Shown here one piece after another: positions 44,266 to 54,376 of a DNA stretch of 64,000 nt. Below the pieces are notes generated by a model. The model was given only the letters and a program-made list of their open reading frames with translations, was not told where the DNA came from and made no database searches. The stretch lies in assembly GCA_016745315.1 (NCBI GenBank), contig CP066886.1:2077501-2141500 (forward strand). Reading direction: 5' to 3'. This DNA is from Arthrospira sp. PCC 9108 (GTDB taxonomy: Bacteria > Cyanobacteriota > Cyanobacteriia > Cyanobacteriales > Microcoleaceae). The translations under genes were made by a program, and so were the position numbers. How positions within the stretch are numbered: the first letter of the stretch is position 1; each line of letters opens with the position of its first letter.

Positions 44266-45473
44266 ATGCCGTCTCGAAGACCTTAAAACTCATTGAAGGA
44301 ATTAACCGAGAAACCCTCTGTGCCCAACCTCACCCCGACTTTAGCCCTGTGGGTTGGCATTTAGGGCATATAGCCTTTACAGAAGCCTATTGGCTATTAG
44401 AAGAATGTGCAGGATATCAACCATTATATCCCGAATATAGGCAACTGTTCACCGCTGATGGTCTCCCCAAAAATCGACGAGTTCAGCTTCCTTCCTTAGA
44501 GTTTATTTTAGAGTATTTATCCCTGGTGAGAATCCAAGTTATCAAATACTTAGAAACCGCACCTATAGAAACACAGGAAAGGCTATGGCGGTTTATTATC
44601 CAACATGAATCTCAACACGGAGAAACCATCGCCATAGTCCTACAATTATATAGATTTGAGGTACAAAACAGCGATTTTTCCCTATTTTATGATGTTCCTA
44701 TGTTGTCAGTTTCAGAGGTAGAAATACCCGCCGGAGAGTTAACCATGGGAAATAAAGCCATTGACGCAATGGATAATGAACGCCGCCTTCATAGTTGTTA
44801 TTTAGATCAATATTGGATTGATACTTACCCCGTCACCTGCGGTCAATATCGCCAATTTATCGAAGCGGGAGGCTATCATAAAGCTAAATGGTGGTCTAAT
44901 GATGGTTGGGAGTGGCTTAAGCATAACCATAACCAACAACCTCTTTATTGGACTGATAACCCTAGTTTAGATAATCACCCCGTTTGTGGTGTGAGTTGGT
45001 ATGAAGCCGAAGCCTATTGTAATTTTGTCGGGAAGAGACTTCCCACAGAAGCCGAATGGGAAAAAGCCGCTAGTTGGGATAGTAAAGCTGGTAAAAAACG
45101 CACTTATCCCTGGGGCGAAGAACCCCCTACACCAGAAAATTGTAACTGTAATTCCCTGGGTAAAAATATTACTAATCAACCCCTAACTACTCCCGTTGAT
45201 AGGTATTCTTCAGGAGTGAGCGCCGCTGGAGTTTATGATTTATTAGGTAATGTGTGGGAGTGGACTAGCAGTAATTTTATGGGTTATGAAGGATTTGAGT
45301 TTTATCCCTATCGTGGTTATTCTGAAACTTATTTTGATAACCAACATAAAGTTTTGCGGGGTGGTAGTTGGACAACTCGTCCCTGGGCTATGCGTTGCAG
45401 TTTTCGAAATTGGTATTATCCCCATGTCCGCGAAATTTTTGCTGGTTTTCGTTGCGCCAGAAGCAATAATTAA
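44262..45473 (+). CDS. egtB: EgtB-like ergothioneine sulfoxide synthase
   Basis: 403 residues. The N-terminal DinB-like part holds candidate iron ligands in GWHLGHIAF (H33/H36) and HESQHGE (H115, H119). The C-terminal part is a formylglycine-generating-enzyme-like fold: EIPAGELTMGNKA, GVSWYEAEAYCNFVGKRLPT, EAEWEKAAS, GNVWEWTSSNF and VLRGGSWTTRPWAMRCSFRN. EgtB couples hercynine with gamma-glutamylcysteine and O2. The start overlaps the corrected egtC end by four bases, so both are translated together. The EgtD methyltransferase is not in this window. Confidence 0.85.
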   Translation: MNAVSKTLKLIEGINRETLCAQPHPDFSPVGWHLGHIAFTEAYWLLEECAGYQPLYPEYRQLFTADGLPKNRRVQLPSLEFILEYLSLVRIQVIKYLETAPIETQERLWRFIIQHESQHGETIAIVLQLYRFEVQNSDFSLFYDVPMLSVSEVEIPAGELTMGNKAIDAMDNERRLHSCYLDQYWIDTYPVTCGQYRQFIEAGGYHKAKWWSNDGWEWLKHNHNQQPLYWTDNPSLDNHPVCGVSWYEAEAYCNFVGKRLPTEAEWEKAASWDSKAGKKRTYPWGEEPPTPENCNCNSLGKNITNQPLTTPVDRYSSGVSAAGVYDLLGNVWEWTSSNFMGYEGFEFYPYRGYSETYFDNQHKVLRGGSWTTRPWAMRCSFRNWYYPHVREIFAGFRCARSNN

Positions 45474-45495
45474 TAATTGATAATTAATAATTGGG

Positions 45496-46480
45496 TAGGG
45501 GCGGGTTCCGCTGTCAATGTTGTGATTAACGACAGTCTAAATAAACCCGCCCCCAACCGCCGTCAATGTTGTGATTAACGACAGTCTAAATAAACCCGCC
45601 CCCAACCGCCGTCAATGTTGTAATTAACGACGGTCTAAATAAACCCGTCCCCAACCTCCGTCAATGTTGTAATTAACGACGGTCTAAATAAACCCGCCCC
45701 CAACAGGTGTCAATTTGGTGATTAACGACAGTCTAAATAAACCCGCCCCCAACCGCCGTCAATGTTGTTATTAATGACGGTCTAAATAAACCCGCCCCCA
45801 ACCGCCGTCAATGTTGTTATTAATGACGGTCTAAATAAACCCGCCCCCAACCATGTATAATGGTGATGTAGGGGCGGGTTCCGCTGTCAATTTGGTGATT
45901 AACGACGGTCTAAATAAACCCGCCCCCAACCGCCGTCAATGTTGTAATTAACGACGGTCTAAATAAACCCGTCCCCAACCATGTATAATGGTGATGTAGG
46001 GGCGGGTTCCGCTGTCAATGTTGTTATTAATGACGGTCTAAATAAACCCGCCCCCAACCGCCGTCAATGTTGTTATTAACGACGGTCTAAATAAACCCGC
46101 GCCCAACCGCCGTCAATGTTGTGATTAACGACAGTCTAAATAAACCCGTCCCCAACCATGTATAATGGTGATGTAGGGGCGGGTTCCGCTGTCAATTTGG
46201 TGATTAACGACAGTCTAAATAAACCCGCCCCCAACCGCCGTCAATGTGGTAATTAACGACGGTATAAATAAACCCGTCCCCAACCTCCGTCAATGTGGTA
46301 ATTAACGACGGTATAAATAAACCCGTCCCCAACCTCCGTCAATGTGGTAATTAACGACAGTCTAAATAAACCCGCCCCCAACCGCCGTCAATGTGGTAAT
46401 TAACGACGGTCTAAATAAACCCGCCCCCAACCGCCGTCAATGTTGTTATTAACGACGGTATAAATGAACCCGCCCCCAAC
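45496..46480. repeat. 18-unit tandem array of 49-bp and 79-bp units
   Basis: The units begin GTCAATGTTG and end ACCCGCCCCCAACCGCC. Fifteen are about 49 bases, and three (units 7, 9, 12) are 79 bases because of an added CATGTATAATGGTGATG followed by GGGGCGGGTTCCGCT. Each unit has CCGTC or CTGTC pairing with GACGG or GACAG around the variable AATGTTGTAATTAAC part, and the added part pairs with AACCCGCCCC. Units differ by scattered base changes, often shared by neighbours, so the array grew by local duplication. There are no unique spacers, so it is not CRISPR. It fills the gap between convergent egtB and the hydrolase at 46499. Confidence 0.95.
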
Positions 46481-46498
46481 TCATGGGGGGTGGATGAA

Positions 46499-47413
46499 TT
46501 AATTTATATTCCTCACAAAATCATGGGTAACTTTTATAAAACTTTCGGTTTTTTCGTAGGGTAAAACATTACGACCAGGAATTACTATAGACTTGGCTTT
46601 TTTCCATCCTTCTTCGTAGAATTTGCCGCGCTTATCTACGGTTTCTGACTTCCCACTGCGACTAATACTAGAGGCTTTATCGCCAAAAACTACTAGGGTC
46701 GGTTGGGTCAAATTTGCCATGTCTTGGGTATAGTCTTGTCGCCAAAATCCTGCTAAAAATGAAAAGACTGCATAGCGACTTTTGGGGTCTTTTGAACCTA
46801 TTGCTAACAGGTCTAACCATTCGCGATCAACGTCTTTGGCTTCAGCAAATAATTGTTTAATTGAAAAAGACTGTAAAAACTGTTCCCGACAAGCATAATT
46901 CCAAAATAGTCGCCCGGCTGGGGTATCAAAAAATAGGTTCCACAATAAACGCTGTTTAGTGGGTGATGAAGCCTCGGTCATGACTCGCCAAGCTGGGGGA
47001 CCTGATAACACTATTCCCCGCACACTTTCTGGGTATGTTTTACTGAGGACGATCGCCACTGGTAATAAAGCACCCTGTGCTAGTAAAATCACTGGCTGCT
47101 TGATTACTGTTTCAATTAAACACTGTAGTTGTTCCGCCCAGTCTGTGATTTGATAAGCTACTGCTGGTTTATCACTTTCCCCACACCCCAGCAGGTCTGG
47201 GCTGTATATGGGGTTATTATATCCCTGCCACTTTTCACAAAATCTATACCAAAAACGCCGAGATAATCCTACTCCAATAGGATGGATTAATAGTAGGGGA
47301 ATATCTGCGGATATTTCCGAAGATGAGGGATGAAATTCATAGGCGCATTGATAGCCACGCCATTGGTAGTATTCTAAGGGTTTTTTAGTCGGTTGGGAAT
47401 TACTCATAATCAT
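46499..47413 (-). CDS. Alpha/beta hydrolase
   Basis: 304 residues. LLLIHPIGVGLSRRFWYRF is the oxyanion segment and IYSPDLLGCGESDKP follows it. The nucleophile position in VILLAQGALLPVAIVLSKTY reads AQGALL instead of the usual GxSxG, so the usual Ser is not evident. VVFGDKASSISRSGKSETVD would hold the acid residue. Cyanobacterial alpha/beta proteins of this shape are often annotated as hydrolases without proven activity. The atypical nucleophile box suggests a non-hydrolytic or altered enzyme. Confidence 0.75.
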   Translation of the reverse strand: MIMSNSQPTKKPLEYYQWRGYQCAYEFHPSSSEISADIPLLLIHPIGVGLSRRFWYRFCEKWQGYNNPIYSPDLLGCGESDKPAVAYQITDWAEQLQCLIETVIKQPVILLAQGALLPVAIVLSKTYPESVRGIVLSGPPAWRVMTEASSPTKQRLLWNLFFDTPAGRLFWNYACREQFLQSFSIKQLFAEAKDVDREWLDLLAIGSKDPKSRYAVFSFLAGFWRQDYTQDMANLTQPTLVVFGDKASSISRSGKSETVDKRGKFYEEGWKKAKSIVIPGRNVLPYEKTESFIKVTHDFVRNIN

Positions 47414-47438
47414 GATTGTCAGTGCTGTTTATGGGGGT

Positions 47439-49173
47439 TTAATCGAGGCGATCGCTTGATTCGCTGGTCTCGGTTACAGGTGCTTCCTTGGCTTCAGTTT
47501 CTGGTTGGTCTCGCACAATTTTAGGTAAGGCGGCTGGAGTCCCAGGTTCCGTTTCTATTTGAGTTAATCCCGGAATCTCAAAGCTGCTGAAAAAGTTTTT
47601 AATTTGCTCTAAAATCGGCGTTTCTGAGTCATTATTGGAAAATTTGGGTAGTTGCAAGTTTTGCCAAAGTTTCTGTAATTGGTTTCCGGCTACTGGTTCG
47701 GAACTTTCTGATGTCGGATTTTCTGGGGGTAAAGGTTCCCTTGGCGCTACAAGTTCAGGTTCTGAGACTTCCTGTTCCTCAACGACTATAGGTTCAGGTT
47801 CTGAGACTTCCTGCTCCTCAACGACTATAGGTTCAGGTTCTGAGACTTCCTGCTCCTCAACGACTATAGGTTCAGGTTCTGAGACTTCCTGCTCCTCAAC
47901 GACTATAGGTTCAGGTTCTGAGACTTCCTGTTCCTCAACGACTATAGGTTCAGGTTCTGAGACTTCCTGTTCCTCAACGACTATAGGTTCAGGTTCTGAG
48001 ACTTCCTGTTCCTCAACGACTATAGGTTCAGGTTCTGAGACTTCCTGTTCCTCAACGACTATAGGTTCAGGTTCTGAGACTTCCTGTTCTCATTTGTTCC
48101 TCAACGACTATAGGTTCAGGTTCTGAGACTTCCTGTTCCTCAACGACTATAGGTTCAGGTTCTGAGGCTTCCTCAATTTCAGGAGAGGGGGCTAAAGTTG
48201 GGCTGGTATAGTTCGCTTCAACCAAACCCCTAGCCTGGGATAGAGATAATTGACCGCGAATTAGTTTAGATAGGGTATCTTGGCTTTTGGGGTCGTAGGT
48301 GAGAACTCTTGCGGTGTTGTTGTAGACGTTATTCAGGGGTTCTCCGAGTTCGTCTAAAAATTCCAGTTGTACCCAGTTTTTACCGGGTTGGAATCCTTTT
48401 AAATATATGGGTTCCCAGCGTTCGATAATAAAACTTTCGCCGTTAACAGTAACGCGGATACGCCAATCGATGATTTCATCTTCTGGATCTTCTTGGGCGA
48501 TTAAATGTAGGGGGGCGTTGTCTAAATAGAAGTCCAGCAAAATGGGTTCAGCACCATAGGTTCCTTGGGGACGGTTATAGGTAAGTAAGGGAAGTTTTGG
48601 ATCTGGGTTGTTATTGGGGGTTTTGGTGTAAATGTGAAATGTGGCGATCGCACTTGAACCATCATTTTTGAAACTTTCGCCCCAGGGATAGACAGCAAAA
48701 ACTCGCAGGGTATGGGTTCCTGGTTTCAGGTCTGATAGGATAATCGGTTCCGTGGGATTGTAAATATGGCGATCGCTATCGTTGTCGATAATTAAATGTA
48801 AGTGGGGACCATCACCTAGTGTTTCGTCTCGGAAGGTGGGGAAGTCCAAAACTTGTAGTTGGACTGTGACATTATTATCCTGTAGCAACTCGTCTGGTTG
48901 AGGACTGATAATTTGGACTTGAGGTTGATAGCGATCGAGGGCTGGGTGTAATTTTTGAATGATATCTGGGGGGGATACTTCCGAAATACTCTGCTTAACA
49001 GTTTTCGCTGATGATGTCTGGGTAATTGATGGATCAGTCGGTTCAGAGTCACCACACCCAGTCATCTGAAACGTTATTACTGCGACGAGTAAAATAGTCA
49101 GCAGTTTTTTGATGGGAGTCCACCAGAACTTGTTCACAGACACAATCACACTCCTAAAACCCAAATCGTCCAA
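47439..49173 (-). pseudogene. Lipoprotein with 13-residue tandem repeat and a 10-bp frameshift
   Basis: It starts near 49173; the N-terminus has a lipobox (LLVAVITFQMTGCGDS), so it is an anchored lipoprotein. The globular part (VQIISPQPDELLQDNNVTVQ, LGDGPHLHLIIDND, LRVFAVYPWGESF, WRIRVTVNGESFIIERWEPI) is beta-rich and not recognised. A run of SEPEPIVVEEQEV repeats follows. A 10-bp insertion near 48087-48096 breaks the frame after the second repeat, giving a 368-residue product. Without it the repeats continue and end as LPKFSNNDSETPILEQIKNF to RLD at 47439. Acidic Pro-rich repeats of this kind are typical of cell-surface spacers. Confidence 0.7.
47755..48170 (-). repeat. 39-bp coding tandem repeat, ten units
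   Basis: GGTTCTGAGACTTCCTGTTC and the next 19 bases recur ten times on the plus strand, coding EPEPIVVEEQEVS on the minus strand. Units differ mainly at one synonymous C/T. One unit carries an extra TCATTTGTTC, which shifts the frame. Confidence 0.95.
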
Positions 49174-49730
49174 AGAAACCGTATAGTATGCAACTATAGC
49201 CCAAAACAGACCCGATCCTTAATATGGATCTCCAACAGATATTGATAAAATGCCGATTATCCTTAACATTTTTATCTATGTCCATGAGCTGTCACGAGCC
49301 AGCCACTGGTCCCTCTAGCGCCTGTATATCAAAGTATTTTATGGCAGCAAATTTTAAGTTTTGTAACGGTTCAATGCAGATCTTTACAGAGTTTTTCGGC
49401 TGATATGGGCTAAATCCAAGATTTTATAGGGGTTTTAGGAATTCTTAATTATTGTTACCGACTCCCCCATGTGACTCGGAAAGATGATATACAATTTACA
49501 GACAACAGCGGCTGACGGCAGAATCAAAAACTGTTGTAGACAGAAGCATACAGTTGTCGTTATAATATGCCTTTAAATGCCCAAGGCAAAACTAAGGGTT
49601 TGTTGTTGCCCCCAACAAAAGTTAAGAACACTCTCAACTTTTGTGAAGGATGATGAAGGGGCTTAAAAAATCCCGTTTCAGAATCTGCAACAATATTTTT
49701 GTTATTTGTGATACGGAGAGGAGAGTCTAA
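49174..49730. promoter_or_regulatory. psaA upstream region
   Basis: 557 bp without a gene, between the divergent lipoprotein gene and psaA. It should hold the psaA-psaB promoter and a long leader. AGGAGAGG lies seven bases before the psaA ATG and is the ribosome site. I searched by eye for paired HLR1 motifs (KTTACAWW repeats), the high-light element of photosystem I promoters, and found only a weak TTTACA near 49493. No other structure stands out. Confidence 0.5.
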
Positions 49731-51986
49731 ATGACCATCAGTCCTCCAGAGCGGGAGGCAAAAGCCAAGGTCACGGTAGACAAGGACCCAACTCCTACCT
49801 CTTTTGAAAGGTGGGGAAAACCCGGTCATTTTCGCCGCGATCTTGCCAAAGGTCCAAGTACGACAACCTGGATTTGGAACCTGCACGCCGACGCTCACGA
49901 CTTCGATAGTCATACCAGCGATTTAGAAGATATTTCGCGCAAAATCTTTAGCGCTCACTTCGGCCATCTGGCAGTAATCTTCATTTGGCTGAGTGGTGCA
50001 TATTTCCACGGCGCGAAGTTTTCCAACTACGAGGCTTGGTTAACAAACCCAACAGGGATTAAACCGAGCGCACAAGTTGTATGGCCCATCTTTGGCCAAG
50101 AAATTTTGAATGCCGATGTAGGTGGTGGCTTCCAAGGCATCCAGATCACCTCTGGATTGTTCCAATTATGGCGAGCTTCCGGTATCACCAACGAGTTCCA
50201 ACTCTACTGCACAGCGATCGGTGCATTGGTGATGGCGGGTCTGATGCTGTTCGCTGGTTGGTTCCACTACCATAAACGTGCTCCCAAACTGGAATGGTTC
50301 CAGAATGTGGAGTCAATGATGAACCATCACCTAGCTGGACTATTGGGCTTAGGCTGCTTGGGTTGGACTGGACACCAAATTCATGTGTCTTTGCCAATTA
50401 ACAAGCTGCTGGATGCCGGGGTGGCTCCTAAAGACATCCCCCTGCCCCATGAGTTCATTCTGAACTCCAGCTTGATGGCGGAACTGTATCCGAGCTTTAA
50501 GCAAGGACTAACCCCATTCTTCACATTAAATTGGGGAGTTTACGCAGACTTCCTAACCTTTAAGGGTGGTTTAAATCCTCAGACTGGCGGTTTGTGGCTG
50601 TCCGATACAGCTCACCACCACCTAGCTCTAGCAGTTCTATTCATCATTGCCGGTCATATGTACCGGACGAACTGGGGTATTGGCCATAGCATGAAGGAAT
50701 TATTAGAAGCTCACAAAGGCCCCTTCACTGGAGAAGGCCACAAAGGGCTCTATGAAATTCTGACAACTTCTTGGCACGCTCAACTAGCTATTAACTTAGC
50801 GATGTTGGGTTCATTGAGCATCATTGTGGCTCACCACATGTATGCCATGCCTCCCTATCCCTATATCGCAACAGACTACCCCACTCAACTGTCTCTGTTC
50901 ACTCACCATATGTGGATTGGAGCATTCTGTATTGTGGGTGCTGGTGCTCACGCTGCCATCTTTATGGTGCGGGATTACGATCCGGCTAAGAATGTTAACA
51001 ACTTACTAGACAGGGTAATCCGTCATCGGGATGCCATCATCTCTCATCTAAACTGGGTTTGTATCTTCCTGGGCTTCCATAGCTTTGGGCTGTACGTCCA
51101 TAACGACACCATGCGTGCCTTTGGTCGTCCCCAAGATATGTTCTCTGACACAGGAATTCAACTGCAACCTATCTTTGCTCAGTGGGTGCAAAACCTGCAC
51201 ACTCTAGCACCGGGCAATACAGCCCCCAATGCCCTCGCCAGCGTTAGTCCTGCCTTTGGCGGTGATGTAATTGCTGTGGGTGGCAAGGTCGCAATGATGC
51301 CGATCGCATTGGGTACGGCGGACTTCATGGTTCACCACATCCATGCCTTCACAATTCACGTGACCGTTTTAATTCTGCTCAAAGGTGTTCTGTACTCCCG
51401 CAGTTCTCGCCTAATTCCCGATAAAAGCGAGTTGGGATTCCGCTTCCCCTGCGACGGCCCTGGTCGTGGCGGCACCTGCCAAGTATCTGGTTGGGACCAT
51501 GTGTTCCTTGGCTTGTTCTGGATGTATAACTCCCTGTCAATTGTGATTTTCCACTTCAGTTGGAAGATGCAGTCTGACGTTTGGGGAACCGTCGCCTCTG
51601 ACGGCACGATTAGTCACATTACCAATGGCAATTTTGCCCAAAGTGCTATTACCATTAATGGATGGTTGCGTGATTTCTTGTGGGCGCAAGCCTCTCAGGT
51701 AATCAACTCCTATGGGTCAGCCCTTTCAGCCTACGGCTTGATGTTCTTGGCGGCTCACTTTGTATGGGCCTTCAGCCTGATGTTCCTGTTCAGTGGCCGT
51801 GGCTACTGGCAAGAACTAATCGAGTCCATTGTTTGGGCACACAACAAGCTCAAAGTGGCTCCGGCCATCCAACCTCGCGCTCTGAGCATCATTCAGGGTC
51901 GTGCGGTGGGAGTAGCTCACTACCTTCTAGGGGGAATTGTCACCACCTGGGCATTCTTCCTCGCCCGCATCATCTCCGTAGGATGA
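49731..51986 (+). CDS. psaA: Photosystem I P700 apoprotein A1
   Basis: A 751-residue thylakoid membrane protein with eleven expected helices; with PsaB it binds P700, the electron carriers and most chlorophyll of photosystem I. The start MTISPPEREAKAKVTVDKDP is the family start. FPCDGPGRGGTC at residues 572-583 supplies the two Cys ligands PsaA gives to the inter-subunit 4Fe-4S cluster FX. The His-rich helices (HHLAGLLGLGCLGWTGHQIH, SDTAHHHLALAVLFIIAGHM) bind chlorophyll. It lies 80 bp before psaB, as in other cyanobacteria. Confidence 0.98.
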   Translation: MTISPPEREAKAKVTVDKDPTPTSFERWGKPGHFRRDLAKGPSTTTWIWNLHADAHDFDSHTSDLEDISRKIFSAHFGHLAVIFIWLSGAYFHGAKFSNYEAWLTNPTGIKPSAQVVWPIFGQEILNADVGGGFQGIQITSGLFQLWRASGITNEFQLYCTAIGALVMAGLMLFAGWFHYHKRAPKLEWFQNVESMMNHHLAGLLGLGCLGWTGHQIHVSLPINKLLDAGVAPKDIPLPHEFILNSSLMAELYPSFKQGLTPFFTLNWGVYADFLTFKGGLNPQTGGLWLSDTAHHHLALAVLFIIAGHMYRTNWGIGHSMKELLEAHKGPFTGEGHKGLYEILTTSWHAQLAINLAMLGSLSIIVAHHMYAMPPYPYIATDYPTQLSLFTHHMWIGAFCIVGAGAHAAIFMVRDYDPAKNVNNLLDRVIRHRDAIISHLNWVCIFLGFHSFGLYVHNDTMRAFGRPQDMFSDTGIQLQPIFAQWVQNLHTLAPGNTAPNALASVSPAFGGDVIAVGGKVAMMPIALGTADFMVHHIHAFTIHVTVLILLKGVLYSRSSRLIPDKSELGFRFPCDGPGRGGTCQVSGWDHVFLGLFWMYNSLSIVIFHFSWKMQSDVWGTVASDGTISHITNGNFAQSAITINGWLRDFLWAQASQVINSYGSALSAYGLMFLAAHFVWAFSLMFLFSGRGYWQELIESIVWAHNKLKVAPAIQPRALSIIQGRAVGVAHYLLGGIVTTWAFFLARIISVG

Positions 51987-52066
51987 GGGTTCTTCGCTCG
52001 GGAATCGGGGTAACTGCCTCGATTTCCCTGGGCGTACTTAATGAGAACACCATTTAGTTAGGACTT

Positions 52067-54292
52067 ATGGCAACGAAATTCCCAAAATTTAGCCAGGATT
52101 TGGCTCAAGATCCGACCACTCGTCGGATTTGGTACGGGATTGCCACAGCCCATGATTTTGAGACTCATGATGGAATGACCGAGGAGAATCTTTACCAAAA
52201 GATTTTTGCCTCTCACTTTGGACACATCGCCATCATCTTTCTCTGGACTTCTGGCAGCCTGTTCCACGTCGCTTGGCAAGGCAATTTTGAACAGTGGATT
52301 AAAGATCCCTTAAATGTACGTCCCATTGCTCACGCTATTTGGGACCCCCAATTTGGGCAACCCGCTGTTGACGCATTCACCCAAGCTGGCGCTTCTAACC
52401 CCGTTGATATCGCATACTCTGGTGTTTACCACTGGTGGTACACCATCGGGATGCGGACCAATGGAGACCTCTACCAAGGTTCTATCTTCCTACTTCTACT
52501 GGCTGCAGTCTTCCTGTTTGCTGGTTGGTTGCACCTGCAACCCAAGTACCGCCCCAGTCTGTCCTGGTTCAAAAACGCTGAATCTCGTTTGAACCACCAC
52601 TTGGCAGGTCTGTTCGGTGTTAGTTCCTTGGCTTGGACTGGTCACTTGGTTCACGTCGCTATCCCCGAATCTCGCGGACAGCACGTGGGTTGGGATAACT
52701 TCTTGAGCACTCTGCCTCACCCGGCGGGTTTGGCTCCCTTCTTTACTGGTAACTGGGGAGTTTACGCTCAGAATCCTGACACCGTTCGTCATGTGTTCGG
52801 TACTTCTGAAGGTTCAGGGACTGCGATTCTGACTTTCTTAGGTGGATTTCATCCCCAAACCGAGTCCCTGTGGCTGACCGATATGGCTCACCACCATCTG
52901 GCGATCGCCGTGATTTTCATCATCGCGGGCCATATGTACCGGACTAACTTCGGAATCGGTCACAGCATCAAAGAAATGTGCGATGCCAAAGACTTCTTTG
53001 GTCGTCGTCTCGAAGGTCCTTTTAATATGCCTCACCAAGGCATTTATGAGACCTATAACAACTCTCTCCACTTCCAGTTAGGATGGCACTTGGCTTGTCT
53101 GGGTGTAATCACCTCCCTGGTTGCCCAGCATATGTACTCCATTCCTCCTTATGCTTTCATTGCTAAGGACTACACCACGATGGCTGCTCTTTACACGCAC
53201 CATCAGTACATTGCTGGCTTCTTAATGGTCGGTGCTTTTGCCCACGGCGCTATCTTCCTGGTTCGTGACTATGATCCTGAGCAAAACAAAGGTAACGTTT
53301 TAGCTCGTGTTTTGGATCACAAAGAGGCAATCATCTCTCACCTGAGCTGGGTGTCTCTGTTCCTCGGTTTCCACACTTTGGGCATTTATGTTCATAACGA
53401 TGTTGTGGTTGCCTTCGGTACTCCTGAAAAGCAAATCCTGATTGAGCCTGTATTCGCTCAGTTCATTCAGGCTGCTCATGGTAAAGCGGTTTATGCAATG
53501 GATGTGCTGCTTTCCAATCCTGAAAGCATTGCCACCACTGCTTGGCCTAACTACGGTAACGTTTGGTTGCCTGGCTGGCTGGATGCCATCAACTCCGGCA
53601 CTAACTCTCTGTTCTTAACCATTGGCCCTGGCGATTTCTTGGTTCACCATGCGATCGCTCTCGGTCTGCACACCACCACCCTGATTCTGGTCAAAGGTGC
53701 GTTGGATGCTCGTGGTTCCAAGCTGATGCCCGACAAAAAAGACTTCGGCTATGCCTTCCCTTGTGATGGCCCCGGCCGTGGCGGTACTTGCGACATCTCC
53801 GCTTGGGATTCCTTCTACCTAGCTATGTTCTGGATGCTGAACACCCTGGGCTGGTTAACTTTCTACTGGCACTGGAAGCACCTGGGTATCTGGCAAGGTA
53901 ACGTTGCTCAGTTCAACGAATCTTCTACCTACCTGATGGGATGGTTCCGCGATTATCTGTGGTTGAACTCTTCCCAGTTAATCAATGGTTACAACCCCTT
54001 CGGAACTAACAACCTCTCTGTTTGGGCCTGGATGTTCCTGTTCGGACACTTGGTTTGGGCAACTGGTTTCATGTTCCTGATTTCCTGGCGTGGTTACTGG
54101 CAAGAACTCATCGAGACCATTGTTTGGGCTCATGAGCGCACTCCTTTGGCGAACCTGGTTCGCTGGAAAGATAAGCCAGTGGCTCTGTCCATCGTTCAAG
54201 CTCGCGTTGTTGGTTTAGCTCACTTCACCGTTGGCTATATCCTCACCTACGCAGCCTTCCTAATTGCCTCAACTGCTGGTAAGTTCGGTTAA
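52067..54292 (+). CDS. psaB: Photosystem I P700 apoprotein A2
   Basis: 741 residues, homologous to PsaA and forming the other half of the photosystem I heterodimer. It starts MATKFPKFSQDLAQDPTTRR. FPCDGPGRGGTCDISAWDSF at residue 564 onward carries the FX Cys pair. GHLVHVAIPESRGQHVGWDN and TDMAHHHLAIAVIFIIAGHM are typical helices. It is followed at 34 bases by a Rho-independent terminator, so psaA-psaB is a two-gene operon. Confidence 0.98.
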   Translation: MATKFPKFSQDLAQDPTTRRIWYGIATAHDFETHDGMTEENLYQKIFASHFGHIAIIFLWTSGSLFHVAWQGNFEQWIKDPLNVRPIAHAIWDPQFGQPAVDAFTQAGASNPVDIAYSGVYHWWYTIGMRTNGDLYQGSIFLLLLAAVFLFAGWLHLQPKYRPSLSWFKNAESRLNHHLAGLFGVSSLAWTGHLVHVAIPESRGQHVGWDNFLSTLPHPAGLAPFFTGNWGVYAQNPDTVRHVFGTSEGSGTAILTFLGGFHPQTESLWLTDMAHHHLAIAVIFIIAGHMYRTNFGIGHSIKEMCDAKDFFGRRLEGPFNMPHQGIYETYNNSLHFQLGWHLACLGVITSLVAQHMYSIPPYAFIAKDYTTMAALYTHHQYIAGFLMVGAFAHGAIFLVRDYDPEQNKGNVLARVLDHKEAIISHLSWVSLFLGFHTLGIYVHNDVVVAFGTPEKQILIEPVFAQFIQAAHGKAVYAMDVLLSNPESIATTAWPNYGNVWLPGWLDAINSGTNSLFLTIGPGDFLVHHAIALGLHTTTLILVKGALDARGSKLMPDKKDFGYAFPCDGPGRGGTCDISAWDSFYLAMFWMLNTLGWLTFYWHWKHLGIWQGNVAQFNESSTYLMGWFRDYLWLNSSQLINGYNPFGTNNLSVWAWMFLFGHLVWATGFMFLISWRGYWQELIETIVWAHERTPLANLVRWKDKPVALSIVQARVVGLAHFTVGYILTYAAFLIASTAGKFG

Positions 54293-54325
54293 ACTGAACC
54301 CTAATGTTAGGTAATTAGTTGCAAG

Positions 54326-54356
54326 TCCTCCACCATTGGTGGGGGGCTTTTTTTTT
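54326..54356 (+). terminator. psaAB Rho-independent terminator
   Basis: CCTCCACC pairs with GGTGGGGG around ATT and is followed by nine T, 34 bases after the psaB stop. Confidence 0.92.
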
Positions 54357-54376
54357 ACTAATAATTAATTGATGGA

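Noticed and set aside
45496..46480. CRISPR array
   Set aside because: Units are joined head to tail with no unique spacers, and no cas genes lie nearby; it is a tandem repeat array.
47635..48126. Plus-strand repeated protein frame (Ser/Thr/Gly-rich) over the lipoprotein repeat
   Set aside because: It is the antisense shadow of the 39-bp coding repeat; the minus frame has the lipobox and the coherent domain.
49493..49500. HLR1-type high-light element upstream of psaA
   Set aside because: Only one weak TTTACA is visible, and the paired repeat needed for HLR1 is missing.
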